A stretch of 64,000 nt of DNA from Ascidia mentula. Its lineage: Eukaryota; Chordata; Ascidiacea; Phlebobranchia; Ascidiidae. Positions 50,360 to 63,353 of the stretch are shown piece after piece (within the stretch, counting starts at the first letter, position 1; each line of letters starts with the position of its first letter). A program made the position numbers and the translations under genes. The notes under the pieces were generated by a model, which was given only the letters and a program-made list of their open reading frames with translations, ran no database searches and was not told where the DNA came from. The stretch covers positions 18,786,001-18,850,000 of the forward strand of contig OX387203.1 of NCBI GenBank assembly GCA_947561715.1, written 5' to 3'.

Positions 50360-51970
50360 TCATTCGCTAACAAAAAACTAAAAGACATACGCCAATTTGG
50401 TTTAGTCTGTTCGTTTTGTACTGGCATCTAGTATTTGTGTGCAAAATTTCAAGTCGCTTGATACAAAAATGTTCAAATGACAGGCGGACAACACTCAAAT
50501 TTATTTAATTCCGCCATACCTTAAGAGCCACCATAGTGTCAAACATCTGTTTACGTTCACTTACAAAAAACTAAAAGACATAGGCCAATTTGGTTTTCAC
50601 TGCTCGTTTTGTACTGGCATCTAGTATTTGTGTGCAAAATTTCAAGTCGCTTGATGCAAAAATGTTCAAATCACAGGCGGACAACTCTCAAAATTACGTA
50701 ATTCCGCCCAACCTTAGCCACCATAGTGTAAAACATGCGTTTTCGTTCGCGAATGAAAAACTAAAAGACATACGCCAATTTGGTTTCCACTTCTCGTTTT
50801 GTACTGGCATCTAGTAGTTGTGTGCAAAATTTCAAGTCGCTTGATATAAAAATGTTCAAATCACAGGCGGACTACTCTCAAAATTACTTAATTCCGCCCA
50901 ACCACAATAGCCACCATAGTTTCAAACATGCCTTTTCGTTCGCGAATAAAAAACTAAAAGACATACGTCAATTTGGTTTACACTGCTCGTTTTGTACTGG
51001 CATCTAGTATTTGTGTGCAAAGTTTCAAGTCGCTTGATACGAAAATGTTCAAATCACAGGCGGACAACTCTCAAATTTATTTAATTCCGCCCTACCTTAA
51101 TACCCACCATAGTGTCAAACATGTGTTTTCATTCGCTTACAAAAAACTAAAAGACATACGCCAATTTGGTTTACTCGGTTCGTTTTGTACTGGCATCTAG
51201 TATTTGTGTGCAAAGTTTCAAGTCGCTTGATGCAAAAATGTTCAAATGACAGGCGGACAACTCTCAAATTTATTTAATTCCGCCATACCTTAAGAGCCAC
51301 CATAGTGTCAAACATTTGTTTTCGTTCACTAACAAAAAACTAAAGATATACGCCAATTTGGTTTTCACTGCTCGTTTTGTACTGGCATCTAGTATTTGTG
51401 TGCAAAATTTCAAGTCGCTTGATACAAAAATGTTCAAATGACAGGCGGACAACTCTCAAATTTATTTAATTCCGCCATACCTTAAGAGCCACCATAGTGT
51501 CAAACATCTGTTTTCGTTCACTAACAAAAAACTAAAAGATATACGCCAATTTGGTTTTCACTGCTCGTTTTGTACTGGCATCTAGTAATTGTGTGCAAAA
51601 TTTCAAGTCGCTTGATGCAAAAATGTTCAAATCACAGGCGGACAACTCTCAAAATTACCTAATTCCGCCCAACCTTAGCCACCATAGTGTCAAACATGCG
51701 TTTTCGTTCGCGAATGAAAAACTAAAAGACATACGTCAATTTGGTTTACACTGCTCGTTTTGTACTGGCATCTAGTATTTGTGTGCAAAGTTTCAAGTCG
51801 CTTGATACGAAAATGTTCAAATCACAGGCGGACAACTCTCAAATTTATTTAATTCCGCCCTACCTTAATACCCACCATAGTGTCAAACATGTGTTTTCAT
51901 TCGCTTACAAAAAACTAAAAGACATACGCCAATTTGGTTTACTCGGTTCGTTTTGTACTGGCATCTAGTA
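49640..51970 (+). repeat. Block repeated 7.4 kb downstream, copy 1
   Basis: Matches about 57,040-59,370 at an offset of 7,400 bp, changing to 7,401 after a one-base deletion (ACTAAAGATATAC) near 51,345. Shared features include TTACGTAATTCC, GGACTACTCTC, GTTTACTCGGTTCG and GATACGAAAATG monomers in the same order. Limits are approximate. Confidence 0.78.
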
Positions 51971-52705
51971 TTTGTGTGCAAAGTTTCAAGTCGCTTGATG
52001 CAAAAATGTTCAAATCACAGGCGGACAACTCTCAAAATTACTTAATTCCGCCGAACCACAATAGCCACCATAGTTTCAAACATGCCTTTTCGTTCGCGAA
52101 TAAAAAACTAAAAGACATACGTCAATTTGGTTTACACTGCTCGTTTTGTACTGGCATCTAGTATTTGTGTGCAAAGTTTCAAGTCGCTTGATACGAAAAT
52201 GTTCAAATCACAGGCGGACAACTCTCAAATTTATTTAATTCCGCCCTACCTTAATACCCACAATAGTGTCAAAGATGTGTTTTCATTCGCTTACAAAAAA
52301 CTAAAAGACATACGCCAATTTGGTTTACTCGGTTCGTTTTGTACTGGCATCTAGTATTTGTGTGCAAAGTTTCAAGTCGCTTGATGCAAAAATGTTCAAA
52401 TGACAGGCGGACAACTCTCAAATTTATTTAATTCCGCCATACCTTAAGAGCCACCATAGTGTCAAACATTTGTTTTCGTTCACTAACAAAAAACTAAAAG
52501 ATATACGCCAATTTGGTTTTCACTGCTCGTTTTGTACTGGCATCTAGTATTTGTGTGCAAAATTTCAAGTCGCTTGATACAAAAATGTTCAAATGACAGG
52601 CGGACAACTCTCAAATTTATTTAATTCCGCCATACCTTAAGAGCCACCATAGTGTCAAACATCTGTTTTCGTTCACTAACAAAAAACTAAAAGATATACG
52701 CCAAT

Positions 52706-52831
52706 TTGGTTTTCACTGCTCGTTTTGTACTGGCATCTAGTATTTGTGTGCAAAATTTCAAGTCGCTTGATGCAAAAATGTTCAAATCGTTTTCGTTCGC
52801 GAATGAAAAACTAAAAGACATACGCCAATTT
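52706..52831 (+). repeat. Truncated monomer (about 124 bp)
   Basis: Successive landmark starts are 124 bp apart here instead of 190. ATGTTCAAATC near 52,788 joins directly to GTTTTCGTTCGCGAATG, so about 66 bases between AAATCACAGG and CATGCG are absent, including both arms of the GGCGGA/TCCGCC dyad. It is the only strongly short copy I see in the window. Confidence 0.88.
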
Positions 52832-54737
52832 GGTTTCCACTTCTCGTTTTGTACTGGCATCTAGTAATTGTGTGCAAAATTTCAAGTCGCTTGATATAAA
52901 AATGTTCAAATCACAGGCGGACAACTCTCAAAATTACTTAATTCCGCCCAACCTTAGCCACCATAGTGTCAAACATGCGTTTTCGTTCGCGAATAAAAAA
53001 CTAAAAGACATACGCCAATTTGGTTTACACTTCTCGTTTTGTACTGGCATCTAGTAATTGTGTGCAAAATTTCAAGTCGCTTGATATAAAAATGTTCAAA
53101 TCACAGGCGGACAACTCTCAAAATTACTTAATTCTGCCCAGCCTTAGCCACCATAGTGTCAAACATGCGTTTTCGTTCGCGAATAAAAAACTAAAAGACA
53201 TACGCCAATTTGGTTTACACTTCTCGTTTTGTACTGGCATCTAGTAATTGTGTGCAAAATTTCAAGTCGCTTGATATAAAAATGTTCAAATCACAGGCGG
53301 ACAACTCTCAAAAGTACTTAATTCCGCCCAACCTTAGCCACCATAGTTCCAAACATGCCTTTTCGTTCGCGAATAAAAAACTAAAAGACATAGGCCAATT
53401 TGGTTTACACTGCTCGTTTTGTACTGGCATCTAGTATTTGTGTGCAAAATTTCAAGTCGCTTGAAACAAAAATGTTCAAATCACAGGCGGACAACTCTCA
53501 AATTTATTTAATTCGGCCATACCTTAAGAGCCACCATAGTGTCAAACATGTGTTTTCGTTCACTAACAAAAAACTAAAAGATATACGCCAATTTGGTTTT
53601 CACTGCTCGTTTTGTACTGGCATCTAGTATTTGTGTGCAAAATTTCAAGTCGCTTGATATAAAAATGTTGAAATCACAGGCGGACAACTCTCAAAATTAC
53701 TTAATTCCGCCCAACCTTAGCCACCATAGTGTCAAACATGCGTTTTCGTTTGCGAATGAAAAACTAAAAGACATACGCCAATTTGGTTTCCACTTCTCGT
53801 TTTGTACTGGCATCTAGTAATTGTGTGCAAAATTTCAAGTCGCTTGATATAAAAATGTTCAAATCACAGGCGGACAACTCTCAAAATTACTTAATTCCGC
53901 CCAACCTTAGCCACCATAGTGTCAAACATGCGTTTTCGTTCGCGAATAAAAAACTAAAAGACATACGCCAATTTGGTTTACACTTCTCGTTTTGTACTGG
54001 CATCTAGTAATTGTGTGCAAAATTTCAAGTCGCTTGATATAAAAATGTTCAAATCACAGGCGGACAACTCTCAAAATTACTTAATTCCGCCCAACCTTAG
54101 CCACCATAGTGTCAAACATGCGTTTTCGTTCGCGAATAAAAAACTAAAAGACATACGCCAATTTGGTTTACACTTCTCGTTTTGTACTGGCATCTAGTAA
54201 TTGTGTGCAAAATTTCAAGTCGCTTGATATAAAAATGTTCAAATCACAGGCGGACAACTCTCAAAAGTACTTAATTCCGCCCAACCTTAGCCACCATAGT
54301 TCCAAACATGCCTTTTCGTTCGCGAATAAAAAACTAAAAGACATAGGCCAATTTGGTTTACACTGCTCGTTTTGTACTGGCATCTAGTATTTGTGTGCAA
54401 AATTTCAAGTCGCTTGAAACAAAAATGTTCAAATCACAGGCGGACAACTCTCAAATTTATTTGATTCGGCCATACCTTAAGAGCCACCATAGTGTCAAAC
54501 ATGTGTTTTCGTTCACTTACAAAAAACTAAAAGACATAGGCCAATTTGGTTTTCACTGCTCGTTTTGTACTGGCATCTAGTATTTGTGTGCAAAATTTCA
54601 AGTCGCTTGATGCAAAAATGTTCAAATCACAGGCGGACAACTCTCAAAATTACGTAATTCCGCCCAACCTTAGCCACCATAGTGTAAAACATGCGTTTTC
54701 GTTCGCGAATGAAAAACTAAAAGACATACGCCAATTT
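52832..54737 (+). repeat. 953-bp repeat (5 monomers), two tandem copies
   Basis: Monomers starting at 52832, 53022, 53212, 53402 and 53595 recur at 53785, 53975, 54165 and 54355, an offset of 953 bp. The set includes the CTCAAAAGTACTTAATTCC copy and the TTCGGCCATACC copy. The second copy diverges after about 54,500 (TTCACTTACAAAAAAC). Confidence 0.8.
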
Positions 54738-57230
54738 GGTTTCCACTTCTCGTTTTGTACTGGCATCTAGTAGTTGTGTGCAAAATTTCAAGTCGCTTGA
54801 TATAAAAATGTTCAAATCACAGGCGGACTACTCTCAAAATTACTTAATTCCGCCCAACCACAATAGCCACCATAGTTTCAAACATGCCTTTTCGTTCGCG
54901 AATAAAAAATTAAAGGACATACGCTAATTTGGTTTACACTTCTCGTTTTGTACTGACATCCAGTATTTGTGTGCAAAATTTCAAGTCGCTTGATATAAAA
55001 ATGTTCAAATCACAGGCGGACAACTCTCAAAAGTACTTAATTCCGCCCAACCTTAGCCACCATAGTTCCAAACATGCCTTTTCGTTCGCGAATAAAAAAC
55101 TAAAAGACATAGGCCAATTTGGTTTACACTGCTCGTTTTGTACTGGCATCTAGTATTTGTGTGCAAAATTTCAAGTCGCTTGACACAAAAATGTTCAAAT
55201 CACAGGCGGACAACTCTCAAATTTATTTAATTCGGCCATACCTTAAGAGCCACCATAGTGTCAAACATCTGTTTTCGTTCACTAACAAAAAACTAAAAGA
55301 TATAAGCCAATTTGGTTTTCACTGCTCGTTTTGTACTGGCATCTAGTATTTGTGTGCAAAGTTTCAAGTCGCTTGATATAAAAATGTTCAAATCACAGGC
55401 GGACAACTCTCAAAATTACTTAATTCCGCCCAACCTTAGCCACCATAGTGTCAAACATGCGTTTTCGTTCGCGAATAAAAAACTAAAAGACATACGCCAA
55501 TTTGGTTTACACTTCTCGTTTTGTACTGGCATCTAGTAATTGTGTGCAAAATTTCAAGTCGCTTGATATAAAAATGTTCAAATCACAGGCGGACAACTCT
55601 CAAAATTACTGAATTCCGCCCAACCTTAGCCACCATAGTGTCAAACATGCGTTTTCGTTCGCGAATAAAAAACTAAAAGACATACGCCAATTTGGTTTAC
55701 ACTTCTCGTTTTGTACTGGCATCTAGTAATTGTGTGCAAAATTTCAAGTCGCTTGATATAAAAATGTTCAAATCACAGGCGGACAACTCTCAAAAGTACT
55801 TAATTCCGCCCAACCTTAGCCACCATAGTTCCAAACATGCCTTTTCGTTCGCGAATAAAAAACTAAAAGACATAGGCCAATTTGGTTTACACTGCTCGTT
55901 TTGTACTGGCATCTAGTATTTGTGTGCAAAATTTCAAGTCGCTTGAAACAAAAATGTTCAAATCACAGGCGGACAACTCTCAAATTTATTTGATTCGGCC
56001 ATACCTTAAGAGCCACCATAGTGTCAAACATGTGTTTTCGTTCACTTACAAAAAACTAAAAGACATAGGCCAATTTGGTTTTCACTGCTCGTTTTGTACT
56101 GGCATCTAGTATTTGTGTGCAAAATTTCAAGTCGCTTGATGCAAAAATGTTCAAATCACAGGCGGACAACTCTCAAAATTACGTAATTCCGCCCAACCTT
56201 AGCCACCATAGTGTAAAACATGCGTTTTCGTTCGCGAATGAAAAACTAAAAGACATACGCCAATTTGGTTTCCACTTCTCGTTTTGTACTGGCATCTAGT
56301 AGTTGTGTGCAAAATTTCAAGTCGCTTGATATAAAAATGTTCAAATCACAGGCGGACTACTCTCAAAATTACTTAATTCCGCCCAACCACAATAGCCACC
56401 ATAGTTTCAAACATGCCTTTTCGTTCGCGAATAAAAAATTAAAGGACATACGCCAATTTGGTTTACACTTCTCGTTTTGTACTGACATCCAGTATTTGTG
56501 TGCAAAATTTCAAGTCGCTTGATATAAAAATGTTCAAATCACAGGCGGACAACTCTCAAAAGTACTTAATTCCGCCCAACCTTAGCCACCATAGTTCCAA
56601 ACATGCCTTTTCGTTCGCGAATAAAAAACTAAAAGACATAGGCCAATTTGGTTTACACTGCTCGTTTTGTACTGGCATCTAGTATTTGTGTGCAAAATTT
56701 CAAGTCGCTTGACACAAAAATGTTCAAATCACAGGCGGACAACTCTCAAATTTATTTAATTCGGCCATACCTTAAGAGCCACCATAGTGTCAAACATCTG
56801 TTTTCGTTCACTAACAAAAAACTAAAAGATATAAGCCAATTTGGTTTTCACTGCTCGTTTTGTACTGGCATCTAGTATTTGTGTGCAAAGTTTCAAGTCG
56901 CTTGATATAAAAATGTTCAAATCACAGGCGGACAACTCTCAAAATTACTTAATTCCGCCCAACCTTAGCCACCATAGTGTCAAACATGCGTTTTCGTTCG
57001 CGAATAAAAAACTAAAAGACATACGCCAATTTGGTTTACACTTCTCGTTTTGTACTGGCATCTAGTAATTGTGTGCAAAATTTCAAGTCGCTTGATATAA
57101 AAATGTTCAAATCACAGGCGGACAACTCTCAAAATTACTTAATTCCGCCCAACCTTAGCCACCATAGTGTCAAACATGCGTTTTCGTTCGCGAATAAAAA
57201 ACTAAAAGACATACGCCAATTTGGTTTACA
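54165..57230 (+). repeat. 1,529-bp HOR (8 monomers), two tandem copies
   Basis: Starts 54165, 54355, 54548, 54738, 54931, 55121 and 55314 recur at 55694, 55884, 56077, 56267, 56460, 56650 and 56843. Rare shared variants are TTATTTGATTCGGCC and GTACTGACATCCAG. Differences include CGCTAATTTGG vs CGCCAATTTGG and a GAATTCCGCC variant near 55,610. Confidence 0.82.
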
Positions 57231-59370
57231 CTTCTCGTTTTGTACTGGCATCTAGTATTTGTGTGCAAAGTTTCAAGTCGCTTGATACAAAAATGTTCAA
57301 ATCACAGGCGGACAAATCTCAAATTTATTTAATTCCGCCAAACCTTAATAGCCACCATAGTGTCAAACATGCGTTTTCGTTCGCGAATAAAAAATTAAAG
57401 GACATACGCCAATTTGGTTTTCTCTGCTCGTTTTGTACTGGCATCTAGTATTTGTGTGCAAAATTTCAAGTCGCTTGATACAAAAATGTTTAAATCACAG
57501 GCGGACAACTCTCAAAATTACTTAATTCCGCCAAACCTTAGCCACCATAGTTCCAAACATGCCTTTTCGTTCGCGAATAAAAAACTAAAAGACATACGTC
57601 AATTTGGTTTACACTGCTCGTTTTGTACTGGCATCTAGTATTTGTGTGCAAAGTTTCAAGTCGCTTGATACAAAAATGTTCAAATCACAGGCGGACAACT
57701 CTCAAATTTATTTAATTCCGCCCAACCTTAATACCCACCATAGTGTCAAACATGTGTTTTCATTCGCTAACAAAAAACTAAAAGACATACGCCAATTTGG
57801 TTTACTCTGTTCGTTTTGTACTGGCATCTAGTATTTGTGTGCAAAATTTCAAGTCGCTTGATACAAAAATGTTCAAATGACAGGCGGACAACTCTCAAAT
57901 TTATTTAATTCCGCCATACCTTAAGAGCCACCATAGTGTCAAACATCTGTTTACGTTCACTTACAAAAAACTAAAAGACATAGGCCAATTTGGTTTTCAC
58001 TGCTCGTTTTGTACTGGCATCTAGTATTTGTGTGCAAAATTTCAAGTCGCTTGATGCAAAAATGTTCAAATCACAGGCGGACAACTCTCAAAATTACGTA
58101 ATTCCGCCCAACCTTAGCCACCATAGTGTAAAACATGCGTTTTCGTTCGCGAATGAAAAACTAAAAGACATACGCCAATTTGGTTTCCACTTCTCGTTTT
58201 GTACTGGCATCTAGTAGTTGTGTGCAAAATTTCAAGTCGCTTGATATAAAAATGTTCAAATCACAGGCGGACTACTCTCAAAATTACTTAATTCCGCCCA
58301 ACCACAATAGCCACCATAGTTTCAAACATGCCTTTTCGTTCGCGAATAAAAAACTAAAAGACATACGTCAATTTGGTTTACACTGCTCGTTTTGTACTGG
58401 CATCTAGTATTTGTGTGCAAAGTTTCAAGTCGCTTGATACGAAAATGTTCAAATCACAGGCGGACAACTCTCAAATTTATTTAATTCCGCCCTACCTTAA
58501 TACCCACCATAGTGTCAAACATGTGTTTTCATTCGCTTACAAAAAACTAAAAGACATACGCCAATTTGGTTTACTCGGTTCGTTTTGTACCTGCATCTAG
58601 TATTTGTGTGCAAAGTTTCAAGTCGCTTGATGCAAAAATGTTCAAATGACAGGCGGACAACTCTCAAATTTATTTAATTCCGCCATACCTTTAGAGCCAC
58701 CATAGTGTCAAACATTTGTTTTCGTTCACTAACAAAAAACTAAAAGATATACGCCAATTTGGTTTTCACTGCTCGTTTTGTACTGGCATCTAGTATTTGT
58801 GTGCAAAATTTCAAGTCGCTTGATACAAAAATGTTCAAATGACAGGCGGACAACTCTCAAATTTATTTAATTCCGCCATACCTTAAGAGCCGCCATAGTG
58901 TCAAACATCTGTTTTCGTTCACTAACAAAAAACTAAGAGATATACGCCAATTTGGTTTTCACTGCTCGTTTTGTACTGGCATCTAGTATTTGTGTGCAAA
59001 ATTTCAAGTCGCTTGATGCAAAAATGTTCAAATCACAGGCGGACAACTCTCAAAATTACTTAATTCCGCCCAACCTTAGCCACCATAGTGTCAAACATGC
59101 GTTTTCGTTCGCGAATGAAAAACTAAAAGACATACGTCAATTTGGTTTACACTGCTCGTTTTGTACTGGCATCTAGTATTTGTGTGCAAAGTTTCAAGTC
59201 GCTTGATACGAAAATGTTCAAATCACAGGCGGACAACTCTCAAATTTATTTAATTCCGCCCTACCTTAATACCCACCATAGTGTCAAACATGTGTTTTCA
59301 TTCGCTTACAAAAAACTAAAAGACATACGCCAATTTGGTTTACTCGGTTCATTTTGTACTGGCATCTAGT
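57040..59370 (+). repeat. Block repeated 7.4 kb upstream, copy 2
   Basis: Second copy of the 49,640-51,970 block with scattered single differences (TGTACCTGCATC near 58,590, CTTTAGAGCC near 58,690, GAGCCGCC near 58,890). The interval between the two copies spans 39 monomers, one of them the truncated 124-bp copy. Confidence 0.78.
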
Positions 59371-60108
59371 ATTTGTGTGCAAAGTTTCAAGTCGCTTGAT
59401 GCAAAAATGTTCAAATGACAGGCGGACAACTCTCAAAATTACTTAATTCCGCCCAACCACAATAGCCACCATAGTTTCAATCATGCCTTTTCGTTCGCGA
59501 ATAAAAAACTAAAAGACATACGTCAATTTGGTTTACACTGCTCGTTTTGTACTGGCATCTAGTATTTGTGTGCAAAGTTTCAAGTCGCTTGATACGAAAA
59601 TGTTCAAATCACAGGCGGACAACTCTCAAATTTATTTAATTCCGCCCTACCTTAATACCCACCATAGTGTCAAACATGTGTTTTCATTCGCTTACAAAAA
59701 ACTAAAAGACATACGCCAATTTGGTTTACTCGGTTCGTTTTGTACTGGCATCTAGTATTTGTGTGCAAAGTTTCAAGTCGCTTGATGCAAAAATGTTCAA
59801 ATGACAGGCGGACAACTCTCAAATTTATTTAATTCCGCCATACCTTAAGAGCCACCATAGTGTCAAACATTTGTTTTCGTTCACTAACAAAAAACTAAAA
59901 GATATACGCCAATTTGGTTTTCACTGCTCGTTTTGTACTGGCATCTAGTATTTGTGTGCAAAATTTCAAGTCGCTTGATACAAAAATGTTCAAATGACAG
60001 GCGGACAACTCTCAAATTTATTTAATTCCGCCATACCTTAAGAGCCACCATAGTGTCAAACATCTGTTTTCGTTCACTAACAAAAAACTAAAAGATATAC
60101 GCCAATTT

Positions 60109-62625
60109 GGTTTTCACTGCTCGTTTTGTACTGGCATCTAGTATTTGTGTGCAAAATTTCAAGTCGCTTGATGCAAAAATGTTCAAATCACAGGCGGACA
60201 ACTCTCAAAATTACTTAATTCCGCCCAACCTTAGCCACCATAGTGTCAAACATGCGTTTTCGTTCGCGAATGAAAAACTAAAAGACATACGCCAATTTGG
60301 TTTACACTACTCGTTTTGTACTGGCATCTAGTAATTGTGTGCAAAATTTCAAGTCGCTTGATACAAAAATGTTCAAATCACAGGCGGACAACTCTCAAAA
60401 TTACTTAATTCCGCCCAACCTTAGCCACCATAGTGTCAAACATGCGTTTTCGTTCGCGAATAAAAAACTAAAAGACATACGCCAATTTGGTTTACACTTC
60501 TCGTTTTGTACTGGCATCTAGTAATTGTGTGCAAAATTTCAAGTCGCTTGATATAAAAATGTTCAAATCACAGGCGGACAACTCTCAAAATTACTTAATT
60601 CCGCCCAACCTTAGCCACCATAGTGTCAAACATGCGTTTTCGTTCGCGAATAAAAAACTAAAAGACATACGCCAATTTGGTTTACACTTCTCGTTTTGTA
60701 CTGGCATCTAGTAATTGTGTGCAAAATTTCAAGTCGCTTGATATAAAAATGTTCAAATCACAGGCGGACAACTCTCAAAAGTACTTAATTCCGCCCAACC
60801 TTAGCCACCATAGTTCCAAACATGCCTTTTCGTTCGCGAATAAAAAACTAAAAGACATAGGCCAATTTGGTTTACACTTCTCGTTTTGTTCTGGCATCTA
60901 GTATTTGTGTGCAAAATTTCAAGTCGCTTGAAACAAAAATGTTCAAATCACAGGCGGACAACTCTCAAATTTATTTAATTCGGCCATACCTTAAGAGCCA
61001 CCATAGTGTCAAACATGTGTTTTCGTTCACTAACAAAAAACTAAAAGATATACGCCAATTTGGTTTTCACTGCTCGTTTTGTACTGGCATCTAGTATTTG
61101 TGTGCAAAATTTCAAGTCGCTTGATATAAAAATGTTCAAATCACAGGCGGACAACTCTCAAAAGTACTTAATTCCGCCCAACCTTAGCCACCATAGTTCC
61201 AAACATGCCTTTTCGTTCGCGAATAAAAAACTAAAAGACATAGGCCAATTTGGTTTACACTGCTCGTTTTGTACTGGCATCTAGTATTTGTGTGCAAAAT
61301 TTCAAGTCGCTTGAAACAAAAATGTTCAAATCACAGGCGGACAACTCTCAAATTTATTTAATTCGGCCATACCTTAAGAGCCACCATAGTGTCAAACATG
61401 TGTTTTCGTTCACTAACAAAAAACTAAAAGATATACGCCAATTTGGTTTTCACTGCTCGTTTTGTACTGGCATCTAGTATTTGTGTGCAAAATTTCAAGT
61501 CGCTTGATACAAAAATGTTCAAATGACAGGCGGACAACTCTCAAATTTATTTAATTCCGCCATACCTTAAGAGCCACCATAGTGTCAAACATCTGTTTTC
61601 GTTCACTAACATAAAACTAAAAGATATACGCCAATTTGGTTTTCACTGCTCGTTTTGTACTGGCATCTAGTATTTGTGTGCAAAATTTCAAGTCGCTTGA
61701 TGCAAAAATGTTCAAATCACAGGCGGACAACTCTCAAAATTACTTAATTCCGCCCAACCTTAGCCACCATAGTGTCAAACATGCGTTTTCGTTCGCGAAT
61801 GAAAAACTAAAAGACATACGCCAATTTGGATTACACTACTCGTTTTGTACTGGCATCTAGTAATTGTGTGCAAAATTTCAAGTCGCTTGATATAAAAATG
61901 TTCAAATCACAGGCGGACAACTCTCAAAATTACTTAATTCCGCCCAACCTTAGCCACCACAGTGTCAAACATGCGTTTTCGTTCGCGAATAAAAAACTAA
62001 AAGACATACGCCAATTTGGTTTACACTTCTCGTTTTGTACTGGCATCTAGTAATTGTGTGCAAAATTTCAAGTCGCTTGATATAAAAATGTTCAAATCAC
62101 AGGCGGACAACTCTCAAAATTACTTAATTCCGCCCAACCTTAGCCACCATAGTGTCAAACATGCGTTTTCGTTCGCGAATAAAAAACTAAAAGACATACG
62201 CCAATTTGGTTTACACTTCTCGTTTTGTACTGGCATCTAGTAATTGTGTGCAAAATTTCAAGTCGCTTGATACAAAAATGTTCAAATCACAGGCGGACAA
62301 CTCTCAAAAGTACTTAATTCCGCCCAACCTTAGCCACCATAGTTCCAAACATGCCTTTTCGTTCGCGAATAAAAAACTAAAAGACATAGGCCAATTTGGT
62401 TTACACTGCTCGTTTTGTACTGGCATCTAGTATTTGTGTGCAAAATTTCAAGTCGCTTGAAACAAAAATGTTCAAATCACAGGCAGACAACTCTCAAATT
62501 TATTTAATTCGGCCATACCTTAAGAGCCACCATAGTGTCAAACATGTGTTTTCGTTCACTAACAAAAAACTAAAAGATATACGCCAATTTGGTTTTCACT
62601 GCTCGTTTTGTACTGGCATCTAGTA
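60109..62625 (+). repeat. 1,529-bp spaced repeat with nested 383-bp duplication
   Basis: Copies at 60109, 60299, 60489, 60679 and 60869 recur at 61638, 61828, 62018, 62208 and 62398 (offset 1,529). Inside, the B/A pair at 60,679-61,061 is itself repeated at 61,062-61,444 (offset 383). The CAAAAGTACTT plus TTCGGCC pair therefore occurs three times in this interval. Confidence 0.8.
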
Positions 62626-63353
62626 TTTGTGTGCAAAATTTCAAGTCGCTTGATATAAAAATGTTGAAATCACAGGCGGACAACTCTCAAAATTACTTAA
62701 TTCCGCCCAACCTTAGCCACCATAGTGTCAAACATGCGTTTTCGTTCTCGAATAAAAAACTAAAAGACATACGCCAATTTGGTTTACACTTCTCGTTTTG
62801 TACTGGCATCTAGTAATTGTGTGCAAAATTTCAAGTCGCTTGATATAAAAATGTTCAAATCACAGGCGGACAACTCTCAAAATTACTTAATTCCGCCCAA
62901 CCTTAGCCACCATAGTGTCAAACATGCGTTTTCGTTCGCGAATAAAAAACTAAAAGACATACGCCAATTTGGTTTACACTTCTCGTTTTGTACTGGCATC
63001 TAGTAATTGTGTGCAAAATTTCAAGTCGCTTGATATAAAAATGTTCAAATCACAGGCGGACAACTCTCAAAATTACTTAATTCCGCCAAACCTTAGCCAC
63101 CATAGTTCCAAACATGCCTTTTAGTTCGCGAATAAAAAACTAAAAGACATACGTCAATTTGGTTTACACTGCTCGTTTTGTACTGGCATCTAGTATTTGT
63201 GTGCAAAGTTTCAAGTCGCTTGATACAAAAATGTTCAAATCACAGGCGGACAACTCTCAAATTTATTTAATTCCGCCCTACCTTAATAGCCACCATAGTG
63301 TCAAACATCTGTTTTCGTTCACTAACAAAAAACTAAAAGACATACGCCAATTT

